In this document: positions 16,501-23,149 of the stretch, piece after piece
How the letters are laid out: every line of letters starts with the position of its first letter
How positions within the stretch are numbered: position 1 is the stretch's first letter
Source: Streptomyces sp. MBT53
GTDB lineage: Bacteria; Actinomycetota; Actinomycetes; Streptomycetales; Streptomycetaceae
NCBI RefSeq assembly: GCF_016654115.1
Contig: NZ_JAEQAZ010000062.1
Span: forward strand, 1 to 40,428
Length of the DNA: 40,428 nucleotides
Direction of reading: 5' to 3'
Notes under the pieces: model-generated
What the model saw: the letters and a program-made list of their open reading frames with translations, nothing else
What the model was told of the DNA's origin: nothing
Database searches by the model: none
Translations under genes and position numbers: made by a program

Positions 16501-18130
16501 ACGCGCTGCCGCTCATCCCCGGCACGTCGTGCGTCTGCAGCACACCGCCGTGGGCCCGCACGATCCCGCGCACGATCGGCTCATGCACCGGGTCTCCCCC
16601 GGCGTACGGCCCGCGCACCTCGATCCGTACGACCTCACCGCGCTGCGCCGCCGCCACGACGACCGTGTTGTCCATGTAACCGCCCGCCGACGCGGGCGAG
16701 TTGCCGGTCGCGTCGACGCCGGCGACGTCCGCGACCAGGTGGGCGAGCGCGGTCGCGAGCAGCGCGGGGTCGACCTCGGCCTCGATGGGCGGCGCGTGCA
16801 CGGCGAACTGCACGCGCCCCGGCCCGATCAGTTCTACGGCCCCGTCGACACCGGCGGCGACCACGGCGTCCAGCATGACCTTCGTCCGCGAGATCTCCTC
16901 GGCCCCGGTCTCCAGCCGCTGATAGCCGAGCACGTTGTCGATGAGCTGCGTGATGCGCGAGTAACCGGCCGACAGATGATGGAGCACCTGGTTGGCCTCG
17001 GGCCACAGCTGCCCGGCGTCGTCGGCGGCCAACGCGGCCAGTTCCCGGCGCAGTTCGTCGAGGGGGCCGCGCAGCGAACGTCCGAGCAGCGTGAGCAACT
17101 GCTCGTGCCGCGCGGCGAGTTCCTCGTACCGGTCCTTCTCCCGCTCCCCGAGGGCGGCGTACCGCTCCTCGTTCGCCGCGAGCTCCTCCTCGTGCTGCTC
17201 CTGGAGCTCCTCGACCTCGGTGATGTGCTTCTGGCGCAGGGAGGTCAGTTCGGAGGCGTGCTCCTCGTCGATCCGCTCCAGCTCGTCCCGGTGCAGCTTG
17301 TCGGCGGCTTCCTTCTCCTCGGCGAGCGAGTCGTACGGCCGCCGGTCGGTGAAGGTCATCACGGCGCCGACGAGTTGATCGCCGTCGCGCACGGGCGCGG
17401 TGGTGAGGTCGACGGAGACCCGGTCCCCGTTCTTCGCGAACAGCACCTGCCCGCGCACCCGGTGCTTGCGCCCGGACCGCAGGGTGTCGGCGAGCGGCGA
17501 CTCCGCGTACGGGAACGGCGAACCGTCCGCCCGCGAGTGCAGCACCAGCGTGTGCAGCTCCTTGCCGCCGAGATCGCTGGCGCGGTACCCGAGGATCTGC
17601 GCGGCGGCCGGATTGACGAGCACGACCCGCCCGTCCGTGTCCGTTCCTACGACACCCTCGGCGGCGGCGCGCAGGATCATCTCGGTCTGCCGCTGCGAAC
17701 GGGCCAGCTCGGCCTCGGTGTCGACGGTGCCGGAGAGGTCGCGGACGACGAGCATGAGCAGCTCGTCGGCGGTGTAGCCATAGCCGTCGTAGGCCTGCTG
17801 GCCGTCTTCGAGGTTGGCGCTGGTCACCTCGACGGGGAACTCGGAGCCGTCCGTCCGGCGGGCGATCATCCGGGTCGGCTTGGTCCGGCCGCGCGGGTCC
17901 ATCGAGTCGGGGCGCCGCATCGAACCGGGGATGAGCCGGGAGTCGAACTCCGGCAGCAGGTCCAGCAGTCCGCGTCCGACGAGCGCGGTGCCGGGCGCCT
18001 CGAAGGCTTCCAGCGCGATGGTGTTCGCGTTGACGACCGTCCCGTTGGCGTTGACCAGCACCAACGCGTCCGGGAGCGCGTCGAGTATGGCTGCGAGGCG
18101 AGCAGCGCCTCGGGATGGCCTGCTGCTCAC
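13535..18130 (-). CDS. Large PAS-domain hybrid-histidine-kinase-like protein (apparent pseudokinase)
   Basis: A 1531-residue protein. PAS domains lie at about 10-125 and 150-270, and an acidic coiled coil (EEHASELTSLRQKHITEVEEL) at about 280-345. A dimerisation-like segment follows in which the expected SHELRTPL is RSLRGPLDEL, so the phospho-accepting His is absent. The ATPase-like domain (about 430-560) lacks a clear N-box. About 700 residues are Pro/Gln/Gly/Ala-rich with repeated PGQG/IPGQ units and at least five basic GRRRR-type motifs. Two receiver-like domains end the protein; the last keeps Asp in VVMDLLQ but has EE instead of DD and no conserved Lys. GTG 18130 follows GGGAGGA. No transmembrane segment is visible, so it is probably cytoplasmic. 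It may act as a scaffold or redox/ligand sensor; partner unknown. Confidence 0.85.
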   Translation of the reverse strand: MSSRPSRGAARLAAILDALPDALVLVNANGTVVNANTIALEAFEAPGTALVGRGLLDLLPEFDSRLIPGSMRRPDSMDPRGRTKPTRMIARRTDGSEFPVEVTSANLEDGQQAYDGYGYTADELLMLVVRDLSGTVDTEAELARSQRQTEMILRAAAEGVVGTDTDGRVVLVNPAAAQILGYRASDLGGKELHTLVLHSRADGSPFPYAESPLADTLRSGRKHRVRGQVLFAKNGDRVSVDLTTAPVRDGDQLVGAVMTFTDRRPYDSLAEEKEAADKLHRDELERIDEEHASELTSLRQKHITEVEELQEQHEEELAANEERYAALGEREKDRYEELAARHEQLLTLLGRSLRGPLDELRRELAALAADDAGQLWPEANQVLHHLSAGYSRITQLIDNVLGYQRLETGAEEISRTKVMLDAVVAAGVDGAVELIGPGRVQFAVHAPPIEAEVDPALLATALAHLVADVAGVDATGNSPASAGGYMDNTVVVAAAQRGEVVRIEVRGPYAGGDPVHEPIVRGIVRAHGGVLQTHDVPGMSGSAYVLEVPIGGGAGAVAVPATTGGAELALPEQATGGNSGRRRARRSSVDAFLESEVPGDGSDGSSGSGGEGAVPTGRRRRRAGEESAAAVEAGGDGASSGTGRRRGRAAEVGAGDGDGDGSEGGADGVSEGAVMTAAEHAAGTAASGTGLGAVPPGGVPVPAPGGGGERQALPPALPAGGPAGGASNGADGSGDSGGEDGQPTGRRRRALAAAAERAAAQEAGARTVFALPPAEADRTPDAGAQVPGVPVAPGIPVAPGQVAGDEGRHDAVAHDQSDDHTPPQPHPTSAPTGRRRRAVAQPQQPAEGVPAQAAGAVVPAQGTAGQGQQVAAPGQQSVQQGPGVAVGVPAQVGVAPVLPGQNSGQLAAAGDAAVGQGLVGQGLPGQAQGAGQVPGVVQPVGGPPVAGQPVPGQPGQPGQPGSAMQLAPAQSLPAPGQNTAAQQPLPLPAEAVPGQGIPAQAALPQGGPGQPVSPQGVPGQGIPGQGLAGQPIPPQGIPGQPAPAQGLVPQGGQGQPVSPHGIPGQVGPAQAQPGAAVPAQALPAAQPVPGTPVPANGAGPAVAPNPNPNADLQPNAQPNAPAPAAPASAPAAAAPVAAQARVAQPLPAEAVVPAPTGASVGGVDPNSTQGRAISVRTLGQGVPFTRQAAQVQQPTATPPPHTPGGGGRRRKLGTRPDAGTAGSARPHPQGEQAQPSMAGQSRLSPITEGAGRSYAIGAPDENAAEGPEPLDGPGGAVEIADTPRPQPLDDELPPEPLDNPRRLLVWPAPDVTTTQALSDRGYRPVIVHSREEVDAQIAAFPAALFVDPLTGPITRTALQSLRQAAVAAEVPVLVTAGLGQATREAAYGADPAVLLKALAPRDSEQHPPRVLLIEEHAEIALALTATLERRGMQVARAASDADAVTLAGQLRPNLVVMDLLQVHKRRAGIVDWLRANGQLNRTPLVVYTAAVDEADLPRLASGETVLFLAERSTSTEVQSRIVDLLARIGTN

Positions 18131-18306
18131 GAGACGCTTCCTCCCTGTTACCGCACCTTGCCGACCGCGGAGGCCATCTTGCCAACGGGTCCGCGACGTG
18201 TCACGCGAGGGAGTCTAAGGGCACTCCTTGTGCTCGCGGAGTGAGATGAGAGGGAGGTCGCACGGTGAAGTGACGTAGAACGTGTGACCGACCGTCGTCG
18301 GACCCC

Positions 18307-18398
18307 TACGGATGGACATCTACGGATGGGCATCTACTGACGGACATCGACGGGATGCCATCTACTACGGATGCCATCTACTTACGGATGTCATTTAC
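18307..18398. repeat. Short degenerate tandem repeat
   Basis: Six imperfect units of 11-17 bp based on TACGGATGCCATCTAC start at 18307, 18321, 18338, 18349, 18366 and 18382. The last unit runs into the stop codon of the SSI-like gene, so the array may have grown by duplicating the gene's 3' end. The rest of the 18131-18394 gap holds the leader of the PAS gene and no other gene. Confidence 0.75.
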
Positions 18399-18862
18399 TG
18401 ACGGAGGTCGGGCAGCAGCGGGACCATCCCGTTCCACCGGGAGATCTCGCAGCCGTTGCTCCGGTCGTACGTCGTGTCGACGGGGCGTCCGGCCCACGTG
18501 CCGGTGACGTGGGCGGTGGCCGGGCCGCCGTAGATCATCGTGCACATGCTGTCGGGCGGTACCGGGGCGAAGGGGTCCTTGCCCCACCGGGTGTTGCGGC
18601 CGACGGCCTCGCAGGCGCCGGTCACGTCCGGGTGGGTGCCGCCGCCGGGGTGGCAGTACAGATCGTGGGTGCCGTCGGCGGCGCCCGCGTGCCGGACGGT
18701 GACGGTGAGGTGGTCGGCGCCGGACCGGTCCTCGTCGGTGCCGGGCGGTGGGGCGAGGGTGCGGGCGGTCGTGGGGGATGCGCCGGCGGGCGTCGCGGCC
18801 AGTGCGCCGACGGTGGCGGCGGACGCGGCGGCGATCACGAGGAGACGGTTGACCTGCAACAT
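18395..18862 (-). CDS. Secreted subtilisin-inhibitor-like (SSI family) protease inhibitor
   Basis: A 155-residue secreted protein. A signal peptide (LLVIAAASAATVGALAATPAGA) is followed by an SSI domain. The family signature YCHPGGGTHPDVTGAC is present, and the four Cys form the usual two-disulfide pattern (C..C near 95-107 and C..C near 125-150). The reactive loop reads SMCTMIYGG; aligned with the classic SSI loop CPMVY this puts Met at P1 and Ile at P1', suggesting subtilisin/chymotrypsin-like targets. The C-terminal GCEISRWNG matches the family's last strand. ATG 18862 is used; GTG 18880 in frame is possible. Such inhibitors are abundant exoproteins that control secreted proteases. Confidence 0.88.
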   Translation of the reverse strand: MLQVNRLLVIAAASAATVGALAATPAGASPTTARTLAPPPGTDEDRSGADHLTVTVRHAGAADGTHDLYCHPGGGTHPDVTGACEAVGRNTRWGKDPFAPVPPDSMCTMIYGGPATAHVTGTWAGRPVDTTYDRSNGCEISRWNGMVPLLPDLRQ

Positions 18863-19031
18863 GACCTGACTAACGCCCACCGCCCCCGGACGTTGCGGAC
18901 ACGGCGGCCGGCATCAACGGCTTTGCCCTGCGGCCCGCCTGCCTAGTACCGTAGACCGCGATTGGTGGCACCCCGCTCGTCTGTGTCATCATCTGCACGC
19001 ACCACTCGCGCTCGCGCGGGAGGTCGTTGCT

Positions 19032-19122
19032 GGAGGCGTCGCCTAGTCCGGTCTATGGCGCCGCACTGCTAATGCGGTTTGGGACGCAAATCCCATCGAG
19101 GGTTCAAATCCCTCCGCCTCCG
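19032..19122 (+). tRNA. tRNA-Ser(GCT)
   Basis: A class II tRNA of 91 nt with acceptor GGAGGCG/CGCCTCC, anticodon stem CCGCA/TGCGG, loop CTGCTAA with anticodon GCT at 19068-19070, a long variable arm, and T arm GAGGG-TTCAAAT-CCCTC. The 3' CCA is not encoded. A terminator hairpin follows. Confidence 0.95.
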
Positions 19123-19130
19123 CACCCCAT

Positions 19131-19168
19131 CCGAAGCCCCGGTCGAAGCGACCGGGGCTTCGGTCGTT
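19131..19168 (+). terminator. Terminator after tRNA-Ser
   Basis: A perfect 15-bp stem (CCGAAGCCCCGGTCG with its complement, loop AAG) is followed by TCGTT, 9 bp after the tRNA. Confidence 0.8.
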
Positions 19169-19317
19169 CGCAAGGTCGTTTTCGGGCCGTTTCCGCAGCT
19201 CACAAGGGGTATGGCTAACGGATTTCACATGGCGGCGGCAGTCATGTAATGTTCTTCCTGTCGCCGCGAGCGGGCCGGAAGGGCCGGGAGCGGCGAAGGA
19301 AAACAAGAGAAAATCAA

Positions 19318-19390
19318 GCACTCGTAGCTTAACGGATAGAGCATCTGACTACGGATCAGAAGGTTGCAGGTTCGAATCCTGCCGAGTGCA
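19318..19390 (+). tRNA. tRNA-Arg(ACG)
   Basis: 73 nt with acceptor GCACTCG/CGAGTGC, anticodon stem TCTGA/TCAGA, loop CTACGGA with anticodon ACG at 19351-19353, T arm GCAGG-TTCGAAT-CCTGC, discriminator A. CCA is not encoded. Confidence 0.95.
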
Positions 19391-19398
19391 CAGCAGAA

Positions 19399-19437
19399 CA
19401 GGGCCCCGCGGAGAGATCCGCGGGGCCCTGGCTTTTG
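19399..19437 (+). terminator. Terminator after tRNA-Arg
   Basis: A 14-bp perfect stem (CAGGGCCCCGCGGA, loop GAGA, complement) is followed by GGCTTTTGT. Confidence 0.88.
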
Positions 19438-19458
19438 TGCTGACGACAAGGACGAGCC

Positions 19459-19935
19459 ATGCGCATCGGGATCACCGGTCATCGAGGGCTGCCCGTCGGC
19501 ACGGAGCGATCGGTCACCGCGGCCGTCCGGGAGGCCGTGAGTGCCTGCCCCGCGACCGGCCTGGTCGGCGTCTCCTGTGTCGCTGACGGTCCCGACACAT
19601 GGTTCGCCCGGGCGGTCCTCGAGCACGGCGGCTCGCTCGAGATCGTCGTACCGGCCGCGAACTACCGTGCGTCGCTGCCGGATTGGCACCACGCGGTCTA
19701 CGACGACCTCGTGCGCCGGGCGTCCGAGGTGCACGAGACCGGGCTGCCGGACTCCGACCCCCACGCCTACATGTTCGGCAGCGAGGTTCTGGTCGGGATG
19801 GTCGACGAGCTGCTCGCCGTCTGGGACGGGCGGCCCGCGCGCGGCCACGGCGGTACGGCCGACGTGGTGACGTACGCCCGGCGCACCGGTGTACCCGTAC
19901 GGGTCCTGTGGCCCGCCGGAGCCACCCGAGACTGA
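19459..19935 (+). CDS. SLOG-like Rossmann-fold nucleotide-binding protein
   Basis: A 158-residue single-domain protein. It starts MRIGITGHRGLPVGTER, a GxTGHR signature seen in the SLOG superfamily (DprA/LOG-like Rossmann folds that bind nucleotide-derived ligands). Later motifs fit: SCVADGPDTWFARAVLEHGGSLEIVVP, LLAVWDGRPARGHGGTADVVTYARR and the final strand VPVRVLWP. The GGTAD segment is the usual phosphate-binding loop of the group. It starts about 20 bp after the tRNA-Arg terminator with a possible AAGGACGAG upstream. Many SLOG proteins serve as sensors or effectors in bacterial conflict systems; this one has no obvious effector partner, so its role is unknown. Confidence 0.75.
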   Translation: MRIGITGHRGLPVGTERSVTAAVREAVSACPATGLVGVSCVADGPDTWFARAVLEHGGSLEIVVPAANYRASLPDWHHAVYDDLVRRASEVHETGLPDSDPHAYMFGSEVLVGMVDELLAVWDGRPARGHGGTADVVTYARRTGVPVRVLWPAGATRD

Positions 19936-20066
19936 CCCAAAGTGACGTTGCTCACACGATTTCGGGCATTCGGTGAGGTCGTCGGGGGGCTCGTGCACCA
20001 GGTTGTGATGAACAAGCGATGTGGACGGCCTCAGCGAGAGGCGTGTCTAGGCCCATACTGGAAGCA

Positions 20067-20288
20067 ATGACAAAGCCAGCTGCACCGAAGCGCTATCTGC
20101 CCACCAGTCCCTTCAAGGCACCGGCCGCGGCGGCCCCCAAGCATTTCGCCGTGGGCGACCAGGTGACACACGACATGTACGGCCTCGGCCGGGTCATCGG
20201 CATCGAGGACGGAATCGCGGTGCTCGTCGACTTCGGGTCGGTTCAGGAGCGCATCCTGAGTCCGTACGCCAAGATGAGCAAGCTGTAG
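20067..20288 (+). CDS. Small CarD/Tudor-like protein
   Basis: A 73-residue protein. The first 30 residues are a Pro/Ala/Lys-rich tail (MTKPAAPKRYLPTSPFKAPAA). The rest is a compact beta domain, HFAVGDQVTHDMYGLGRVIGIEDGIAVLVDFGSVQERILSPYAKMSKL, resembling the RNA-polymerase-interacting/Tudor-like fold of CarD/CdnL N-termini and the UvrD C-terminal Tudor domain. The F-x-V-G-D-x-V-x-H...G-x-G-x-V pattern is diagnostic. A CATACT -10-like element at 20054 leaves a very short leader. It may contact RNA polymerase or DNA-repair proteins. A second coding frame in the same phase follows after its TAG stop. Confidence 0.8.
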   Translation: MTKPAAPKRYLPTSPFKAPAAAAPKHFAVGDQVTHDMYGLGRVIGIEDGIAVLVDFGSVQERILSPYAKMSKL

Positions 20289-20351
20289 GACCGCAGTGCC
20301 CGGTCACGGCACACCAGGTCCTGGCGGCCTGTAACGAACGGGAGACCTCTC

Positions 20352-20534
20352 ATCGAACTGACCTCGCTGTTCTCCGCCCCGGAAGGGGCGACCCGCCATC
20401 CCAACGCGGGATCGCCCCCTCCGGCGACGAACCCCTTCCAGGCCCCGGACTTCGGGGACGACGAGACGCTGCCGCTCGACGACGGGCCGGCATCGTTCTC
20501 GGAACTGGACGAGGCCTACCGCCGGGCGGGCTAG
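20352..20534 (+). CDS. Short coding frame without a standard start codon
   Basis: From 20352 to TAG 20534 a 60-codon frame has strong Streptomyces codon use (most third positions G or C). It reads IELTSLFSAPEGATRHPN near the start, NPFQAPDFGDDETLPLDD in the middle and FSELDEAYRRAG at the end. No in-frame ATG, GTG or TTG lies between the previous TAG (20286-20288) and this frame. GGGAG sits 7 bases before an ATC codon at 20352. It is in the same phase as the upstream CarD-like gene, so options are ATC initiation, TAG readthrough, or a decayed start. I do not recognise the protein. Confidence 0.5.
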   Translation: MELTSLFSAPEGATRHPNAGSPPPATNPFQAPDFGDDETLPLDDGPASFSELDEAYRRAG

Positions 20535-20713
20535 GCGCCGGGTCCCATGTAGTCGCGTCAGTACGTCACCTCGCGGTTCTTGACAGTGACCACGGAGACG
20601 AAGTGGTTGTCGTAGGGCCGCCCGGTGCGCACAGCCCGTCCGCGCTGTGCAGCCGCACCACCTCGCCGTGGCCGCGGTACAGGTCGGCCACCGATCCCGC
20701 ATGAGCCTCCGCA
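20531..20713 (-). pseudogene. SnoaL/NTF2-like protein remnant
   Basis: Leftward, one frame reads GSVADLYRGHGEVVRLHSADG. After a frame change another reads GRPYDNHFVSVVTVKNREVTY, stop, RDYMGPGA. SnoaL-like polyketide-cyclase/ketosteroid-isomerase-fold proteins end GRPYDNHFVSVVTVRDGRITHWRDYMDP. Here the Trp codon has become TGA (20558-20560) and a frameshift precedes the conserved stretch. The N-terminal half is absent; the SMI1/KNR4-like gene ends at the upstream edge. Clearly inactive. Confidence 0.65.
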
Positions 20714-21496
20714 TCAGCCGACGACCCACGGTCCGGGCAGGTCCGCGCGGATCGTCTCCAGGTCGGCGGCCGTGCGTCCGAGCGCGTGGACCCAGCAGTG
20801 GTCGAACACCCCGTCCCGGCGCAGCAGCCGACCCGGGGCCGCGTACCAGCGCAGGGGTGAGCACGCGGCGCCGACCCACATCGGGTGGTCCGGCAGATCC
20901 ACTCGCGTGTAGCGCGCCCGCAGGTCCGGCAGGAGCGCGTCCGGCAACTCGCAGGCGTCGTACAGGCTGCCGACGCCGAGCAGCGACTCGCTCAGCACGA
21001 GTTCCACCCAGGCCACGGACAGCCTGTCCAGGAACGGGACCCAGCCGTCGTGCGACTCCACCACCACGGGGGGATCGTCCTGCTTGATCTCGTCCAGGGG
21101 GATGCCCCACGACGCGCAGCCCTGGTTCTCGTGGCGGAAGACCAGGACACCGCCGAAGTCGTCGACGACCTGGAGAGCGGGCGGCGGGAGCAGGGGATCC
21201 TGCTGTCGCGTGAGGTCGTCGCGACGGCCCAGCAGCGCGTATCCCTCGCGTAGCGCGGCGGGCAGCCGAAAGCCCAACTCGGCCTCGACCGCGTCCAGTT
21301 CGGCCGTGGTGCAGCCGTCCTCGGGCCGCAGGGGCAGGCCCGTCCACTCGTCGGCGAAGCGGCGCAGAAAGCCCCAGGCATGGGCCCGACCGGTCACTCC
21401 GCCACGCAGCGCGACCGAGACGTCGAGCGGTGGTTCGCGCATGGGTATGGACGTGGGTATGGGCGTGGGCGTGGGCGTGGGCGTGGGTTTCGGCAT
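20714..21496 (-). CDS. SMI1/KNR4-like (SUKH superfamily) protein
   Basis: About 260 residues from ATG 21496. Residues 55-140 show the SUKH pattern: TTAELDAVEAELGFRLPAALREGYALLGRRDDL, then LPPPALQVVDDFGGVLVFRHENQGCASWGIPLDE, where the conserved E/N-Q-G-x-x-x-W/G turn is clear. Such proteins often act as immunity or ligand-binding proteins in toxin systems; no toxin gene is adjacent. The first residues (PKPTPTPTPTPIPTSIP) are encoded by a hexanucleotide repeat. No ribosome-binding site precedes ATG 21496, though a TAGCGT -10-like element suggests a leaderless message. ATG 21442 after the repeat is an equally possible start. Confidence 0.72.
   Translation of the reverse strand: MPKPTPTPTPTPIPTSIPMREPPLDVSVALRGGVTGRAHAWGFLRRFADEWTGLPLRPEDGCTTAELDAVEAELGFRLPAALREGYALLGRRDDLTRQQDPLLPPPALQVVDDFGGVLVFRHENQGCASWGIPLDEIKQDDPPVVVESHDGWVPFLDRLSVAWVELVLSESLLGVGSLYDACELPDALLPDLRARYTRVDLPDHPMWVGAACSPLRWYAAPGRLLRRDGVFDHCWVHALGRTAADLETIRADLPGPWVVG
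21445..21490. repeat. Hexanucleotide (GGGCGT-type) microsatellite
   Basis: About seven to eight tandem copies of GGGCGT with variants GGGTAT and GGACGT lie between the two candidate starts of the SUKH gene. They encode Thr-Pro/Ile-Pro on the minus strand. Each unit is six bases, so slippage would change length without shifting frame. Confidence 0.75.
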
Positions 21497-21566
21497 GGTG
21501 CAGACGCTAGCCAGTCGATGAGCGGATGACCGCCTCCACCCGGACCGACCCGGCTCTACTTCTGCC

Positions 21567-22523
21567 ATGACCACCCACCGTCAACAGCACTCCACCACCT
21601 GGGTCCGCCACTTCGCCGACCGTGGTCACGGAGCCGCCCGACCGCTCGCCGCCGGTGTCGAGGGCGCCGTCTACCGCCTCGGCGACGGGACGGTCGCCAA
21701 GGTGTGGACCGGGCGCCGGCCGACCGCTCCGGACCTCTTACGGCGGGTCTACGACGACATCGCCCAGCACGCGGCCTCGCTGCCGTTCGCCACGCCGGAG
21801 ATCCTCGCCGTCGAGGAGCACGAAGGCGTCCTCGTCACCTATGAACGCGAGTTGGCAGGGGCACCGCTGCGGGCCGACTCGGCGGTCGCTGCGCCGCCGC
21901 GGGAGTTGCCCGCGAGGGAGACCGACGCCCTGCTGACGGTTCTGCGCGTCCTGGCCGCCGTACCCGGCACCGAGGCCATGCGCCGCCTCACCGTCCAGGG
22001 CGACGACCGCCCCCTCTGGGAGGGCCACGCCCGCTTCCCCGACGCGCTCGCCGCCCTCGTCCGGCGTGCCGTCCGCCGTCACGGCGACCTGCTCGCGGCC
22101 AGGGTCCCCGACCTCGCGGACGTCGTGCGACGGACCGTCGAGTCCCTGGTGGCGTTGCCGGACGGCCCGTTCGTCTCGGTCGTGCACGGCGACCTCGTAC
22201 CGCCGAACATCCATGTCGACGACACGGGCGCCCCCACGGCCGTACTCGACTTCGGGTTCTTCACGACAGCGGGCGACCCGGCCTTCGAGGCCGCGGTGAC
22301 GGCCGCCGTGTGGGACATGTACGGGCCGTACGCGGAACCGCACACCACCACGCTCACCCGCCTCTTCGCCGAGGAGCTTCACCACTCGCCGCACACGCTC
22401 GCCCTCTACCAGCGCGCCTACGCCCTGGCGACCTACGACCTGTTCTCCTCGGACGGGAGCGACGGCCACTTCCGTTGGTGCGCAAGGCTGTTGGGGCGCG
22501 GGCCGCTTACGCCGCCGCGCTGA
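21567..22523 (+). CDS. Aminoglycoside phosphotransferase (APH)-family kinase
   Basis: A 318-residue APH/choline-kinase-fold protein. The N-lobe has a Gly loop (AAGVEGAVYRLGDGTVAKVW, with the ATP-binding Lys). The catalytic loop VVHGDLVPPNIHVDD holds Asp and Asn, and AVLDFGFFTTAGDPAFE is the DFG-equivalent. Such kinases phosphorylate small molecules or antibiotics; the substrate cannot be told from sequence, and resistance should not be assumed. No ribosome-binding site precedes ATG 21567; TCTACT 7-12 bases upstream may be a -10 giving a leaderless message. The 3' end overlaps the convergent GtrA gene by 17 bp. It is divergent from the SUKH gene. Confidence 0.85.
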   Translation: MTTHRQQHSTTWVRHFADRGHGAARPLAAGVEGAVYRLGDGTVAKVWTGRRPTAPDLLRRVYDDIAQHAASLPFATPEILAVEEHEGVLVTYERELAGAPLRADSAVAAPPRELPARETDALLTVLRVLAAVPGTEAMRRLTVQGDDRPLWEGHARFPDALAALVRRAVRRHGDLLAARVPDLADVVRRTVESLVALPDGPFVSVVHGDLVPPNIHVDDTGAPTAVLDFGFFTTAGDPAFEAAVTAAVWDMYGPYAEPHTTTLTRLFAEELHHSPHTLALYQRAYALATYDLFSSDGSDGHFRWCARLLGRGPLTPPR

Positions 22524-22977
22524 ACACGGGCGCCGCCGGCACCGTCCGTACCGGAATCGCGACGGTGGCCGGAGTGCCCCGGTCGGCGAAGACGAACAGG
22601 CGCAGGACCAGGAAGCGGCCGATGCCGGCGAGGGCCGAGGCGCTGAGGTAGACGATCTGTTCGGTGAGCATGGTCGGGGAGGCCTGGACGGTGTGGAGGA
22701 CGAGGATCGCGGCGGACGTCGCCGCGTAGGCCGCCGTCGCCGAACCCGCCGACTGCCAGTGCTCACGCAGACCGGGACGGCGCCCGGTGCCGAAGGTGAA
22801 CAGGGCGTGCAGTTCGGTGCAGAGGATGGTCGACGCGATCGTGATCAGCGCGTTCGCCGCGACCCAGGGCATCAGCGTGGCGAGCAGCGGCACCGCCAGG
22901 CTGGACAGGACCCCGACCCCGCCGCCGCACACCACGAACCGGACGAAGGAAGCGAACGGGCCGGGAGCGGTTGTCAT
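22507..22977 (-). CDS. GtrA-family membrane protein
   Basis: A 156-residue protein with four hydrophobic helices: FVRFVVCGGGVGVLSSLAVPLL, AANALITIASTILCTELHALFTF (with the family's NxxF/LF-like end), ATAAYAATSAAILVLHTV and IVYLSASALAGIGRFLVLRLFVF. GtrA proteins help flip or present polyprenyl-phosphate sugars. No glycosyltransferase is adjacent; the GT2-GtrA fusion at 29177 is the nearest. ATG 22977 follows GGAGGGAAATTCC. The tail (TPATVAIPVRTVPAAPVFSAAA) is low-complexity. It converges on the APH gene with a 17-bp overlap. Confidence 0.85.
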   Translation of the reverse strand: MTTAPGPFASFVRFVVCGGGVGVLSSLAVPLLATLMPWVAANALITIASTILCTELHALFTFGTGRRPGLREHWQSAGSATAAYAATSAAILVLHTVQASPTMLTEQIVYLSASALAGIGRFLVLRLFVFADRGTPATVAIPVRTVPAAPVFSAAA

Positions 22978-23085
22978 GGAATTTCCCTCCGTACGGCGGC
23001 CGTTCGACCTGCGCCGGTCCTTCTGACCGGCTGAGATCAACGATGCCGTCGTACGGCTGCGAGCACGATGAAGCACTCTCCCGAA

Positions 23086-23113
23086 CCGTTGGTGGAGCCT
23101 GCTACACCAACGG
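23086..23113. terminator. Hairpin downstream of the MarR gene
   Basis: CCGTTGGTG, a 10-nt loop and CACCAACGG form a perfect 9-bp stem between the MarR stop and the GtrA promoter. There is no U-tract, so termination strength is uncertain. The rest of 22978-23149 shows no gene. Confidence 0.45.
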
Positions 23114-23149
23114 GGTCGGGCTTGCCCCCCGTGCCCTGCTCTCCGTGCC

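Noticed and set aside
13742..18244. Very long open frame on the + strand opposite the PAS gene
   Set aside because: Its translation is Arg/Gly/Pro-rich without domains, and it lies exactly antisense to a well-supported gene whose high GC third positions create it.
19032..19458. Integrated element at the tRNA genes
   Set aside because: No integrase and no repeat of the tRNA 3' ends (attL/attR) were seen within the window.
21567..22523. Aminoglycoside-resistance gene
   Set aside because: Only the general APH fold can be supported; substrate residues are not diagnostic and no resistance context exists.
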